A stretch of DNA of 64,000 bases. It comes from Rhizobium sp. RU33A (lineage in GTDB: Bacteria > Pseudomonadota > Alphaproteobacteria > Rhizobiales > Rhizobiaceae). Location: positions 186,001 through 250,000 of the forward strand of contig NZ_FTMQ01000005.1 in NCBI RefSeq assembly GCF_900156055.1. The letters run 5' to 3'. The notes beneath the pieces were generated by a model, which made no database searches, had not been told where the DNA came from, and worked only from the letters and a program-made list of their open reading frames with translations. This document shows, piece by piece, positions 54,058-61,462 of this stretch (within the stretch, counting starts at the first letter, position 1; each line of letters opens with the position of its first letter). Position numbers and translations under genes: made by a program.

Positions 54058-54774
54058 TCAAATCAGGGACAGGCGAATAGCGACAGCCGTCGCATGTTGT
54101 ATCGTCACGGCATCCAGTTTGTCCCGCGCCTTGTCGATCGAGATCCGCACCGTCGAATACTTGGCATCGAGGAGATCGGCCACGTCCTGCATGGTCTTGC
54201 CCTCCGCAACCCAGCGCAGGCACATCCTCTCAAACGAGGTGAGATCGCTGGGGACAGCTTGATGCCAACGCATGCGGGGAAGGGAAAAAGCAACATGCAG
54301 CATTGCAGCGGCCGCCGCAGCCTCGACAATGTCGAGCATGGCGGCGAGGTTCAAACAATGCGTGTCGGATGAGGCAAAGGTCAAAACCGCCTGATGACTG
54401 AAGCCGACCCGGATTGGAATCGAAAATCCTGCCCTGATACCATGGGCAATAGCTTCGTCACGAAAGGCGACGACCTCGGCCCGTTCGGTCTCAAAGACGG
54501 GATCGTCGAGTGACCAGCAGAAGGGATGGACACCGCGTTTCACAGCACGGACGATGGGATCGATACGGCCGTAATTGTTGCGATAATAGCGATCTTGCCA
54601 TTCAGAGGGATAGTTGGAAACCGCTCGCCAACGCGAACCGTCCAGCCGGAGATAAGCAAAGAAGGGAAAGCCATGTCTTTCTCCGAACTCTGACAGGGCA
54701 GCTGTCAATGCATCGGGATCACTGGCTGTCGAGATGGCTTCGATGAGGCTGTCAAATGGATGCTTCTTGCCCAT
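54058..54774 (-). CDS. traR: LuxR-family quorum-sensing regulator TraR
   Basis: A 238-residue AHL-dependent activator from ATG 54774 (AAGGA eight bases upstream; a longer frame to 54909 has no such support). The autoinducer-binding half has the conserved tryptophan and aspartate in SNYPSEWQDRYYRNNYGRID and PFCWSLDDP. The C-terminal GerE-type helix-turn-helix reads LTSFERMCLRWVAEGKTMQD, then VADLLDAKYSTVRISIDKA. It is convergent with trbI, as in Ti plasmids. With the TraI signal bound it should activate traI-trb and repABC through tra boxes. No traM anti-activator gene is found next to it. Confidence 0.93.
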   Translation of the reverse strand: MGKKHPFDSLIEAISTASDPDALTAALSEFGERHGFPFFAYLRLDGSRWRAVSNYPSEWQDRYYRNNYGRIDPIVRAVKRGVHPFCWSLDDPVFETERAEVVAFRDEAIAHGIRAGFSIPIRVGFSHQAVLTFASSDTHCLNLAAMLDIVEAAAAAAMLHVAFSLPRMRWHQAVPSDLTSFERMCLRWVAEGKTMQDVADLLDAKYSTVRISIDKARDKLDAVTIQHATAVAIRLSLI

Positions 54775-55103
54775 GGAGAGATCCTTTTCGGCAGTGAGGG
54801 TCGAGGACCGGCCACTGCAGGTGACCGGTTCCGTGCGCATCGATTGAACTCTAAAGAAGAGCCAGTCCCTAAGGGGACGCTGGCAGGTACAAAATAGTGT
54901 CATCTGCAATTGTTATGCGGACAAGTTATAGCTGCACATGTGCCGCGCGCAACTTTGACAGACAAAAGAAACAAAATTTAACAATGCTCGCACCCACTCT
55001 GACATGACGGCATGCCGCATGCTGCAAGCTGTCGGATCTTCCGGGATCAGTTTTGCCCAGCCCGCTCCAGAAACACCACCTGATCAGCAATTCTGGAATT
55101 CGG
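54775..55103. other. Intergenic region upstream of traR
   Basis: Holds the traR promoter region, including a 10-base palindrome GCACATGTGC (54934-54943) whose TGCACAT matches a half tra box. No gene seen. Confidence 0.4.
54934..54943. promoter_or_regulatory. Palindrome upstream of traR, possible TraR half-sites
   Basis: GCACATGTGC, 160 bases before the traR start. It resembles tra-box outer half-sites but lacks the central spacing of a full box. Confidence 0.3.
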
Positions 55104-55898
55104 TCATGTCCTGGTTTTTCGCGCCCTGTTCCTTTCGGGGAGGAGATCGACCTCGACTGCCGGCGTGAAGATGTAGCCGCCAAGCCGAACTGTGCGCAAA
55201 AACACCGGCCGGTGAGGGTCGACTTCAATCTTGCTGCGAAGCCGGTTGATATGGACATCGATGCTGCGATCGACGGGACGCGCAGCGCCCACTCTGGTCA
55301 AGGTCAGAAGCGTCTGGCGTGACAGGGTCTTGCCGCTATTGCGGCAAAAGGCCCATAACAGATCGAACTCGGCTGCCGTCAAATCGACCAGGCGACCGGC
55401 CGGATCGGTCAAGATCCGCCTATGGGGATCAATGGACCACCCTTCGAAAAACAGCACACGATTTGTCGAGAACGCGGCCGCGCCAAATGCTGCCCGGCGC
55501 AAGAGACTAACGACGCGTGCCTTGATCTCTGGCAAGCCCAGCCTGCGCCAGAAGCAATCGTCTGCGCCCGCCTCAAGCGCTTCGATGCGAAGAGTGGGAT
55601 CGTCTGATCCGACCATGAAGATGATGGCGACCGAACTGGTCAGGCGGATGTCCCGACACAACTGGATGACGTCGTCTGCGGGGTTCGCCGAGCGATCGAG
55701 GATAAGGAGATCGACCCCCTTTATGAGAAGCGTTTGACGCAATTGCTCGATCGTCTCGACAGAGCGGATCTGGTGTTCTGCTTGAAGGGCCTTCAAAATG
55801 CGCCGCCCGCCTCGATCGGCAAGGCTCAGCAGCAAGACTTCGGCTTTGCGGCGCGGATCCGGCCTTGCCGGGAATGAAGACATTGACGATGTCGGCAT
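55104..55898 (-). CDS. OmpR-family response regulator with degenerate receiver
   Basis: A 264-residue regulator. The receiver domain keeps an aspartate in LLILDRSANP but the N-terminal acidic pair is reduced to SLADRGG and the conserved Lys-Pro is replaced (CFWRRLGLPE). The C-terminal winged helix (about 155-250) has LTAAEFDLLWAFCRNSGKTL and SIDVHINRLRSKIEVDPHRP and ends with a basic tail. No kinase is adjacent. The receiver may work without phosphorylation. Start ATG 55898 has GGAG upstream. Divergent from a second such regulator at 56161. Confidence 0.82.
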   Translation of the reverse strand: MPTSSMSSFPARPDPRRKAEVLLLSLADRGGRRILKALQAEHQIRSVETIEQLRQTLLIKGVDLLILDRSANPADDVIQLCRDIRLTSSVAIIFMVGSDDPTLRIEALEAGADDCFWRRLGLPEIKARVVSLLRRAAFGAAAFSTNRVLFFEGWSIDPHRRILTDPAGRLVDLTAAEFDLLWAFCRNSGKTLSRQTLLTLTRVGAARPVDRSIDVHINRLRSKIEVDPHRPVFLRTVRLGGYIFTPAVEVDLLPERNRARKTRT

Positions 55899-56160
55899 GC
55901 GCTAGGCACTCCATGTTTGTCTCGCCACTGTCGCGAGACTTCACAGCGCCCTTGGGATCATATGAAGATCTCAACCGGAGCGGGCAGGCTCATCATTGAC
56001 ATCCATTCCATCCGGCTTGCCAAGTGACAAATCTGCTAGAGTGACCCGCCTTGCCCCCGCAACAATTCTTCATCTAGATCCGACACTTGCCGTTTGAACC
56101 TTCTCACGGGTCGTGGCATCTTCGTCATGCGGGCAAAGAACCCAAGTACGAGGCCTGCTC

Positions 56161-56895
56161 ATGCAAAACCTGGATCCAGATGCGCAGGACAGCGCACCGC
56201 TGGTTGTTGTCTGCACGGCAGCAACGGAGCTTTCGCTCTTTCTGAGACATAGTCTCGAATGCGAAGACATCGCCGCGATCTTTACCACATCGGCGAAAGA
56301 AGGCTTTGACCAGATCGTCAGCCAGGAACCGGTGATGGCCCTGATCGACTGCCAGCTTCCAGAAGCGCCATGGCTCCTTCGAGCGCTTTCAGATGTCATG
56401 CCAGAGGAAAGCCTGACCATTCTGGCTCTTGGCGCTCATCACGGGACGGACGACCCGTTGGGGTACAGATACATGGGCAAAGTTCACAGCTTTCCCCGCC
56501 CGCTCGACCCTGCCGGTCTCATCGAGACAATCCAGCGCCTTGCGGGTCAGATCCGCGTCAACGATCGCAACCGGCTGGTCTTTGCCGATATCAAGCTCGA
56601 CCTCGCCGCTCGGAAAGTCTGGCGGCGGCGCCGAGAAATCCGACTGACGGGCATTGAATTCGAACTGCTGTCGGCTCTCATGCGGGAACCCGGCCGGGTG
56701 TTTTCCCGCGAGAGCCTGATTGCTCGAGCCTGGCCCCGTGGTGTCTTTGTCGAAGCCCGCACGGTCAATATCCATATCGGCCATCTCAGACGTCGACTGA
56801 ACGCCCAAGGTGGGCCGGACCTCATCCGCACAGTGCGCGGCTACGGCTATGCGCTTGATCGAACAGATCTCGACCTTGAGAGGAGCACCCCATGA
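56161..56895 (+). CDS. OmpR/VirG-like regulator with degenerate receiver, coupled to the amidohydrolase
   Basis: A 244-residue regulator. The receiver keeps Asp in ALIDCQLPEAPW, but the acidic pair is absent (VVCTAATE) and the usual lysine is arginine (HSFPRPLDP). The winged helix shows LTGIEFELLSALMREPGRVF, VEARTVNIHIGHLRRRLNAQ and IRTVRGYGYALD. I use ATG 56161; a GTG at 56113 is possible. Its stop overlaps the amidohydrolase start (ATGA). It likely controls that operon and perhaps itself. No kinase gene is nearby. Confidence 0.82.
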   Translation: MQNLDPDAQDSAPLVVVCTAATELSLFLRHSLECEDIAAIFTTSAKEGFDQIVSQEPVMALIDCQLPEAPWLLRALSDVMPEESLTILALGAHHGTDDPLGYRYMGKVHSFPRPLDPAGLIETIQRLAGQIRVNDRNRLVFADIKLDLAARKVWRRRREIRLTGIEFELLSALMREPGRVFSRESLIARAWPRGVFVEARTVNIHIGHLRRRLNAQGGPDLIRTVRGYGYALDRTDLDLERSTP

Positions 56896-58298
56896 CAGGC
56901 CCCCCTATGACAGGCAGAAGCAACAACCACGGAACTCAGCTTGTCCTTGAAGGCGGCAGTCTGATTACCGGCGACGGCAAGACGCATCTTGAGAGCGCAT
57001 CGATCCGGATCCGAGACGGCGTGATCGTCGACATCACTGAGGGGCTGATCGAAGCGAGCGATGGCGAGAGCGTTGTTTCGACCAAGGGGCATCTGATGCT
57101 GCCAGGCTTCATCAATGGTCATGCCCATGCCACGATCGCAGGCCCGTCCATGCCGAGCGGTTCTACCCCGCTGTCACTCGATGACGTCAGATATCAACGT
57201 AATCGGCATCTCCTGTCGGGAACGACATCACTCATCAATGTCTGTGGGCTCGCTTTGCCCGAAGAACGAGACGGAGCGCTCGAGCCCCATGCGCTCGACA
57301 TCCACATGACGAGTGGCCATACACCGCATAGCATTGCTGCAGCCGACCAGATCGATGGCCAGGGGCTCACATCGCGTCATCGATCAGCCAGGATCGAGGA
57401 TCTCGTTTCACGGGGGTGCCGGGTGCTTGGCGAAGCCGGTGGGGGACAGACGCTCGGTGGCGGTGCCCAGGACTATCGCTTTATCCCCGATGCCATCGAA
57501 GAAAAGACGGGCGTCAGGATCTCGGCACATCTGGCACGCCAGCTGAAGGAAGCGGTGCTGGGCCGAGACCTCAATGGCAAGATGAGGGTCAGCGAGGCTG
57601 GGCTTCAGGACCTGCTCGATGAGCACGCGATCGATCTCACCGCCCGCACGCTTGCCGAACTGCTACGCACAAAAGTGCTTGCCCCGGTTCATTGCGCGCG
57701 GCTTGGCCTTGAAGAAATTGCCGAAGCGTCAGCGCGACTGAAGCTGCCGGCCATTTTTCATCATGCCTTGCCAACCGCCACGACGCTCATCGCGCTCGCC
57801 AAGCAGTATCCGGGTGCGCGGATGGTGGCAGCCCATGCCAATCATCCATCGTTCCGGCCTGAAGAGGCGTGCGCTTACGCGCGAGAGCTCAAAGCGCTCG
57901 GTGTTACAATTGACGTTTCAACCCTCGACATGATCGAAACGAGGTTTCGAAACCACCCCAACAATCTCGATGCGCTTGTCGATGCGGGTCTCATCGATAC
58001 CTTGTCCACGGATTATGCCGGCGGCGACTGGGATAGCATTGGTTCTGCTCTTCACCGGATAACGAGAAAGAACGGCTGGAGCCTGCCACGTGCTGTCGCA
58101 CTTGCAACTGGCAACGTTGCGCATGTCTTTCCCGAGCTTTTCGCCGACCGAGGACTGCTCAAAGCTGGCAGAAAAGCCGATATCGTCATCGCAGAGCCGT
58201 ATAACATCTCGAAGATCCGCCATGTCTACAAAGACGGCCGTCTGGTTGTATCAGATGGGGTGCTGTTTCCCGGCGTGGCCTATGGATTGCAGAAATGA
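56892..58298 (+). CDS. Metal-dependent amidohydrolase
   Basis: A 468-residue amidohydrolase-superfamily enzyme. N-terminal beta-sandwich (LVLEGGSLITGDGKTHLESA, HLMLPGFINGHAHATI with the HxH metal pair), a middle histidine in FHHALPTAT, AAHANHPS and aspartate in STDYAGGDWDSIGSAL, then a closing KADIVIAEP/VYKDGRLVVSDG sandwich. It hydrolyses an amide, imide or cyclic compound. The segment LGEAGGGQTLGGGAQDYRF with conserved glycines recalls enamidase-type members, but this is uncertain. It is translationally coupled to the atypical response regulator; a lost binding-protein gene follows at 58295. Confidence 0.84.
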   Translation: MTGPPMTGRSNNHGTQLVLEGGSLITGDGKTHLESASIRIRDGVIVDITEGLIEASDGESVVSTKGHLMLPGFINGHAHATIAGPSMPSGSTPLSLDDVRYQRNRHLLSGTTSLINVCGLALPEERDGALEPHALDIHMTSGHTPHSIAAADQIDGQGLTSRHRSARIEDLVSRGCRVLGEAGGGQTLGGGAQDYRFIPDAIEEKTGVRISAHLARQLKEAVLGRDLNGKMRVSEAGLQDLLDEHAIDLTARTLAELLRTKVLAPVHCARLGLEEIAEASARLKLPAIFHHALPTATTLIALAKQYPGARMVAAHANHPSFRPEEACAYARELKALGVTIDVSTLDMIETRFRNHPNNLDALVDAGLIDTLSTDYAGGDWDSIGSALHRITRKNGWSLPRAVALATGNVAHVFPELFADRGLLKAGRKADIVIAEPYNISKIRHVYKDGRLVVSDGVLFPGVAYGLQK

Positions 58299-58360
58299 AA
58301 ACCAGCTCGACGAGGCGGATCGTGGCAGGCCTGACCCTCTCAGCGCTTGAGGACGTCTAG
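58295..58360 (+). pseudogene. Remnant of a solute-binding protein gene (signal peptide only)
   Basis: ATGA overlap with the amidohydrolase stop. The 21-codon frame reads MKTSSTRRIVAGLTLSAL then EDV and stops. The first 18 residues look like a Tat/Sec-type signal peptide of a transport receptor. This suggests that a transporter gene once followed the amidohydrolase and was cut off near 58348. Confidence 0.45.
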
Positions 58361-58564
58361 CGCTTTGCACCACGGACCTCCTGGCAATAGTACCAGGCGG
58401 ACAAGACGGCACTGGTTTCGTCACCCCGGGCGTCCGAAAGCGTCATCGACCCATTGCTCGCCAACGCTCACGCATTCCTTGCGGCTCTCGAAAGCCGAGA
58501 CATGCTCGAGCTCTGTCCCGCCGGCCAGAATCTGTACCACCACCAGAATAAAACCAGGCCCCAT
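58357..58564 (-). pseudogene. Small plasmid protein, probably frameshifted
   Basis: ATG 58564 has a strong GGAGGT ribosome site six bases upstream. The frame gives MGPGFILVVVQILAGGTELE, then HVSAFESRKECVSVGEQWVD and stops at 58421 (47 residues). In the neighbouring frame the sequence continues VLSAWYYCQEVRGAKR to a stop at 58357. The hydrophobic start, the central Cys/Trp and the YYCQ end look like a small single-domain protein family seen on rhizobial replicons, broken by one base change in length. Confidence 0.4.
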
Positions 58565-58775
58565 AAATACCTCCGGAACATCATGCTATGGAGATACAGG
58601 TTTCGCACCTGCAATAAAGGGGGAGGCCCGAAGTTTTGTCATCCGGGGACAAATCGCCTCAGGCAGCCTTATGCCGGGCAATAAAGGCGCATCGGTTCAC
58701 CACAGGGTGACGCAAGGCAATCTCTGGAGATCACTCGTTGAGGACGTGCCAGGGCAGAGGAGGGGGAGGAGAGGA

Positions 58776-58794
58776 GGGCAGGGCAGGGCAGGGG
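58776..58794 (+). repeat. G-quadruplex-type motif GGGCA repeats
   Basis: GGGCAGGGCAGGGCAGGGG: four runs of at least three G with 2-base loops. It is the core of a 45-base stretch with almost only G and A. Confidence 0.6.
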
Positions 58795-58906
58795 AAGTCG
58801 CCAGAGACAATACGTTCCTCACCCGTCAGGCCCATGATACCGGGCGGGACAAACACGCTCGATACCGAAATCAAGACCCGTTCTTCAATGGCAGCGGTAG
58901 CCGAAA

Positions 58907-58958
58907 ACTTCCCGATCGGGTCGATCTTTGCTATTTTGCGTCAATACTTCCCGATCGG
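58907..58958. promoter_or_regulatory. Tandem operator-like repeats upstream of the XRE gene
   Basis: ACTTCCCGATCGG occurs at 58907-58919 and exactly 39 bases later at 58946-58958. CCGATCGG is itself palindromic. The repeats lie 63-114 bases before the XRE/HipB-like gene, the likely site of its autoregulation. Confidence 0.6.
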
Positions 58959-59020
58959 TAAGGACCGCATGGTCTCTCAGAAAATCCTCCTCTACGGTCA
59001 GCCAAATCAGGAGTTGATCC

Positions 59021-59293
59021 ATGTTCAGATCCGCAGGAAATTTCTGTGCTGCCATCAGGCAAAGGCGGAAGTTCCTGGGCTGGACAAAGGCTGAGTTGGC
59101 CAGACGGTCTGGTACGGGTGAGCGGTTCATTGTCGAGCTTGAGTCCGGCAAGCCGAGCTGCCAGCTTGAAAAGTCTCTGGTCGTCGCACGCACTGTCGGC
59201 ATTGAGGTCGGCGATCTCAGGACGGCACAGGCTGCGCTCACCATATCCGACGATGATCTTGATTTTCTGCCGACCTTCGGGGACGGTCGATGA
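59021..59293 (+). CDS. HipB-like XRE-family DNA-binding protein
   Basis: A 90-residue helix-turn-helix protein. CAAIRQRRKFLGWTKAELAR, RSGTGERFIVELESGKP and the KSLVVARTVGIEVGDL end match HipB-type antitoxin/regulators. HipA, its usual partner, should follow directly but is absent; instead transposase sequence begins 75 bases on. So the toxin half was lost or never present. Confidence 0.78.
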   Translation: MFRSAGNFCAAIRQRRKFLGWTKAELARRSGTGERFIVELESGKPSCQLEKSLVVARTVGIEVGDLRTAQAALTISDDDLDFLPTFGDGR

Positions 59294-59368
59294 CGAAAAT
59301 CTGCTGCGGCAATGCTGGCGCAACCACCTGACCAGCGCGCTTATATCTCAAGGGCCGGACCAAGACGG

Positions 59369-59740
59369 ATGTTTGACCTTACGATTGATCTCTACAACGA
59401 TCCAGAGACGGCACGCCAACACCTGGAAAAGCTGCGTTGGCCAAAAGGCCCGATCTGTCCGCATTGCGGCAATGGCGACAAGTTCCGGATCATGAAGTTT
59501 GCCGGCAAATCGACCCGGCCCGGCCTCTACAAGTGCAAGGAATGCCGCAAGCCTTTTTCGGTCACCATAGGAACCGTGCTGGAGGGCTCCAACATCCCTT
59601 TGCACAAATGGGTCCTGGCTGCCCATCTCATGGGCGCCTACCGCTACCGCATGAACGCCAATCAGCTTCACCGCATGCTTAACGTTAGCTACAAATCCGC
59701 CTGCCAGATGACAGAGCGTATCGACAATGTCCTGACATAG
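59369..59740 (+). pseudogene. IS1595-family transposase, N-terminal fragment
   Basis: From ATG 59369 the frame starts MFDLTIDLYNDPETARQHLE and contains a zinc ribbon (CPHCGNGDKF and YKCKECRKPFSV) and the KWVLAAHLMGAYRYRMNANQ helix-turn-helix. It ends after 123 residues, while family members have about 300 with a DDE/DDN core. A truncated insertion sequence, probably responsible for loss of hipA. Confidence 0.78.
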
Positions 59741-59785
59741 TCCGCTGGCCTGGAGAGTACCCGGTCAAGACGAACTTATATGCGC

Positions 59786-59941
59786 TCAGTTCTCAAGCAT
59801 TTTCCCATCGTGCCTCAAGCCTTGAGGCACGGGCACGGGCTGTTTGCCGGGCTTTGGGTCGGGCAGGGTCTTGAGCAGGCGCCGAAGCACCTCATCGCCT
59901 TTCTCCTCATCGGTCTTTTCAGCGCGATCGGCCATATCCAT
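59786..59941 (-). CDS. Small hypothetical protein (49-51 residues)
   Basis: From ATG 59941 (or 59935, with GGGGATGG in front) the frame reads MDMADRAEKTDEEKGDEVLR, then RLLKTLPDPKPGKQ. The pattern of an acidic helix followed by a LLKTLPDPKP tail recalls small proteins with DEVLRRMLKTPPKP ends common in rhizobia. Probably real; function unknown. The palindrome 59809-59831 is inside it. Confidence 0.45.
   Translation of the reverse strand: MDMADRAEKTDEEKGDEVLRRLLKTLPDPKPGKQPVPVPQGLRHDGKMLEN
59809..59831. repeat. Near-perfect palindrome
   Basis: CGTGCCTCAAG, one base, CTTGAGGCACG: 11-base arms. It lies inside the small gene at 59786-59941, where it encodes part of the C-terminal half. Confidence 0.5.
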
Positions 59942-60059
59942 CCCCAAGAGCCCGGTGGCTTGCACCTGATGTCGAGCATGCTGCGATTACAAGATTAAGA
60001 CGCCCTGCCTTTGCTGACAATCATATCCGGGATCTCATTGTTTCCGTCTCCGAGCCTGG

Positions 60060-61415
60060 TCAGGACCGCTGGAGCCTTGTTTCCAGCACGTTCAGCAAGG
60101 GCCTTGGATCGCCCCCGTCAAAGCAGTCGACGGCACCAACAACATGCTCATAAACATCTGTGATGCCGCGATTGCTCATCACACGCTGGAGCTTCAAGGC
60201 CAGATCCGCGCGGTCCATGGGCTGGCTAGGATCGCCGCGAGGCGTCACCAATGCGCTGGAAACTATCCTGCCTGATTTCAGGGTGAGCTGAAGTCTGGCC
60301 AGGGTCTCGCGCGGGAACCGTGCCTCCGCCTCCTCGTCGGTGCAAAGGGTGATCCTTTCGGCAAAAAGCACAAGATCCTTGCGATCAAGAAGCCTTTGCG
60401 AAACAGCAAGGAGCGCCTCTTCGCCTTCGATGGCCAGAACTGCCAGACAGAATGGAAGGCTGTATTGCAGGCCGACAAGTGTCTGCGGGGCGCAACTGTT
60501 GGCCAGCCGCAGCGCCTGCGCGAAGGTGTGCACGTCAATCCGTTCGATGTCATCGGCGACCAGGTCATGGCCGTGCATCAGTTGGCTCAGCGCATCAAGG
60601 GCTGGATGAATATAGCGACAACAGGCATAGGGCTTGAAATAGGTGTCAAGGATCTCGAACCGATCACCGAGCTCAGCTGTAAGGCGGGCCTGATCATAAA
60701 AACGGTCATGATCAAGGAGATCGATGGGACCAGTAAAGCCGCGCTGCGCCAAGAAAAGCGCTTCAAGCCCAGTCCTTGCGCTGAACGCGATCCCCTCCTT
60801 GACCAGATTGCCGGTCGCCCTGGAATAACCGGAACTGCCATTGGCCCGCTGGTTTGGCGCCAGAACGCCGGCGATCGAGAGCCCCTCAGACAGCACTTCG
60901 TGCGAGACCCCAAGAAGACGCCCGGCAGCCGCACAGGATGCAAAGGCCGCCCACCGCCCGGTCTGACGCGTCGCAATGGCGTCCAGCCTTTGCGAGGCCG
61001 CAATCCGGACACCGACATCATAGCCGGCGATGATCGCCGACAAGATCTCCGAACCCGTGACCTCTGGCAGACTTGCGCCAAGTGTCAGGACAGTTGGGAT
61101 GACGCTGGCACCAGGATGGCCGCGGGCTGCCCGATTGCCGTCATCCAAGTCGAGGCCGGAGGCGCAAAGACCATTATGCAGCAAGGCAAGCGCCAGGGAA
61201 GATTGCCGAGCCTCAAACCAGACGGGCGCATCTCCCTCGCCATGCATGTCAGTGATACCGAGTGCTGCATGCGGTGCTGCTGTCCCCGCTCCCGCAATTG
61301 CGGCCGTCAGAAGATCAAGCACGCAGCAAAGCGCGATCTCTTTCAGCTTAGGCTCGCCTGCCTCGACATCGGTTTGAAGCGCATGTCGTGCGAGGCGTTC
61401 TGTCATGGATGACAT
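60060..61415 (-). CDS. MmgE/PrpD-family protein
   Basis: A 451-residue enzyme of the MmgE/PrpD family (2-methylcitrate dehydratase, cis-aconitate decarboxylase, iminodisuccinate epimerase). Family features: GLDLDDGNRAARGHPGASVI, AGYDVGVRIA, GRWAAFASCAAAGRLLGVS, KEGIAFSARTGLEALFLAQR and YFKPYACCRYIHPALDAL. It has no metal cluster. Together with the next gene upstream (ornithine-cyclodeaminase-like) an amino or imino acid substrate is more likely than methylcitrate. 47 bases separate the two genes. Confidence 0.88.
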   Translation of the reverse strand: MSSMTERLARHALQTDVEAGEPKLKEIALCCVLDLLTAAIAGAGTAAPHAALGITDMHGEGDAPVWFEARQSSLALALLHNGLCASGLDLDDGNRAARGHPGASVIPTVLTLGASLPEVTGSEILSAIIAGYDVGVRIAASQRLDAIATRQTGRWAAFASCAAAGRLLGVSHEVLSEGLSIAGVLAPNQRANGSSGYSRATGNLVKEGIAFSARTGLEALFLAQRGFTGPIDLLDHDRFYDQARLTAELGDRFEILDTYFKPYACCRYIHPALDALSQLMHGHDLVADDIERIDVHTFAQALRLANSCAPQTLVGLQYSLPFCLAVLAIEGEEALLAVSQRLLDRKDLVLFAERITLCTDEEAEARFPRETLARLQLTLKSGRIVSSALVTPRGDPSQPMDRADLALKLQRVMSNRGITDVYEHVVGAVDCFDGGDPRPLLNVLETRLQRS

Positions 61416-61462
61416 GATGGCCTCCCTCTCAGGTCAGGGCGGAATGCGCCAATACCCATGCC

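Larger units (their letters stand above)
58565..59020. other. Intergenic region with G-rich run and direct repeats
   Basis: No gene seen. It holds a purine-rich tract (58751-58795) with a G-quadruplex-type motif, and two copies of ACTTCCCGATCGG (58907 and 58946). Confidence 0.5.

Noticed and set aside
54955-54988. TTGACA followed by AT-rich sequence as a plus-strand promoter
   Set aside because: It points toward the 3' end of a minus-strand gene and has no convincing -10 box at proper spacing.
60396-61412. A 338-codon frame on the plus strand
   Set aside because: Opposite strand of the MmgE/PrpD gene, no recognisable protein. Shadow frame.
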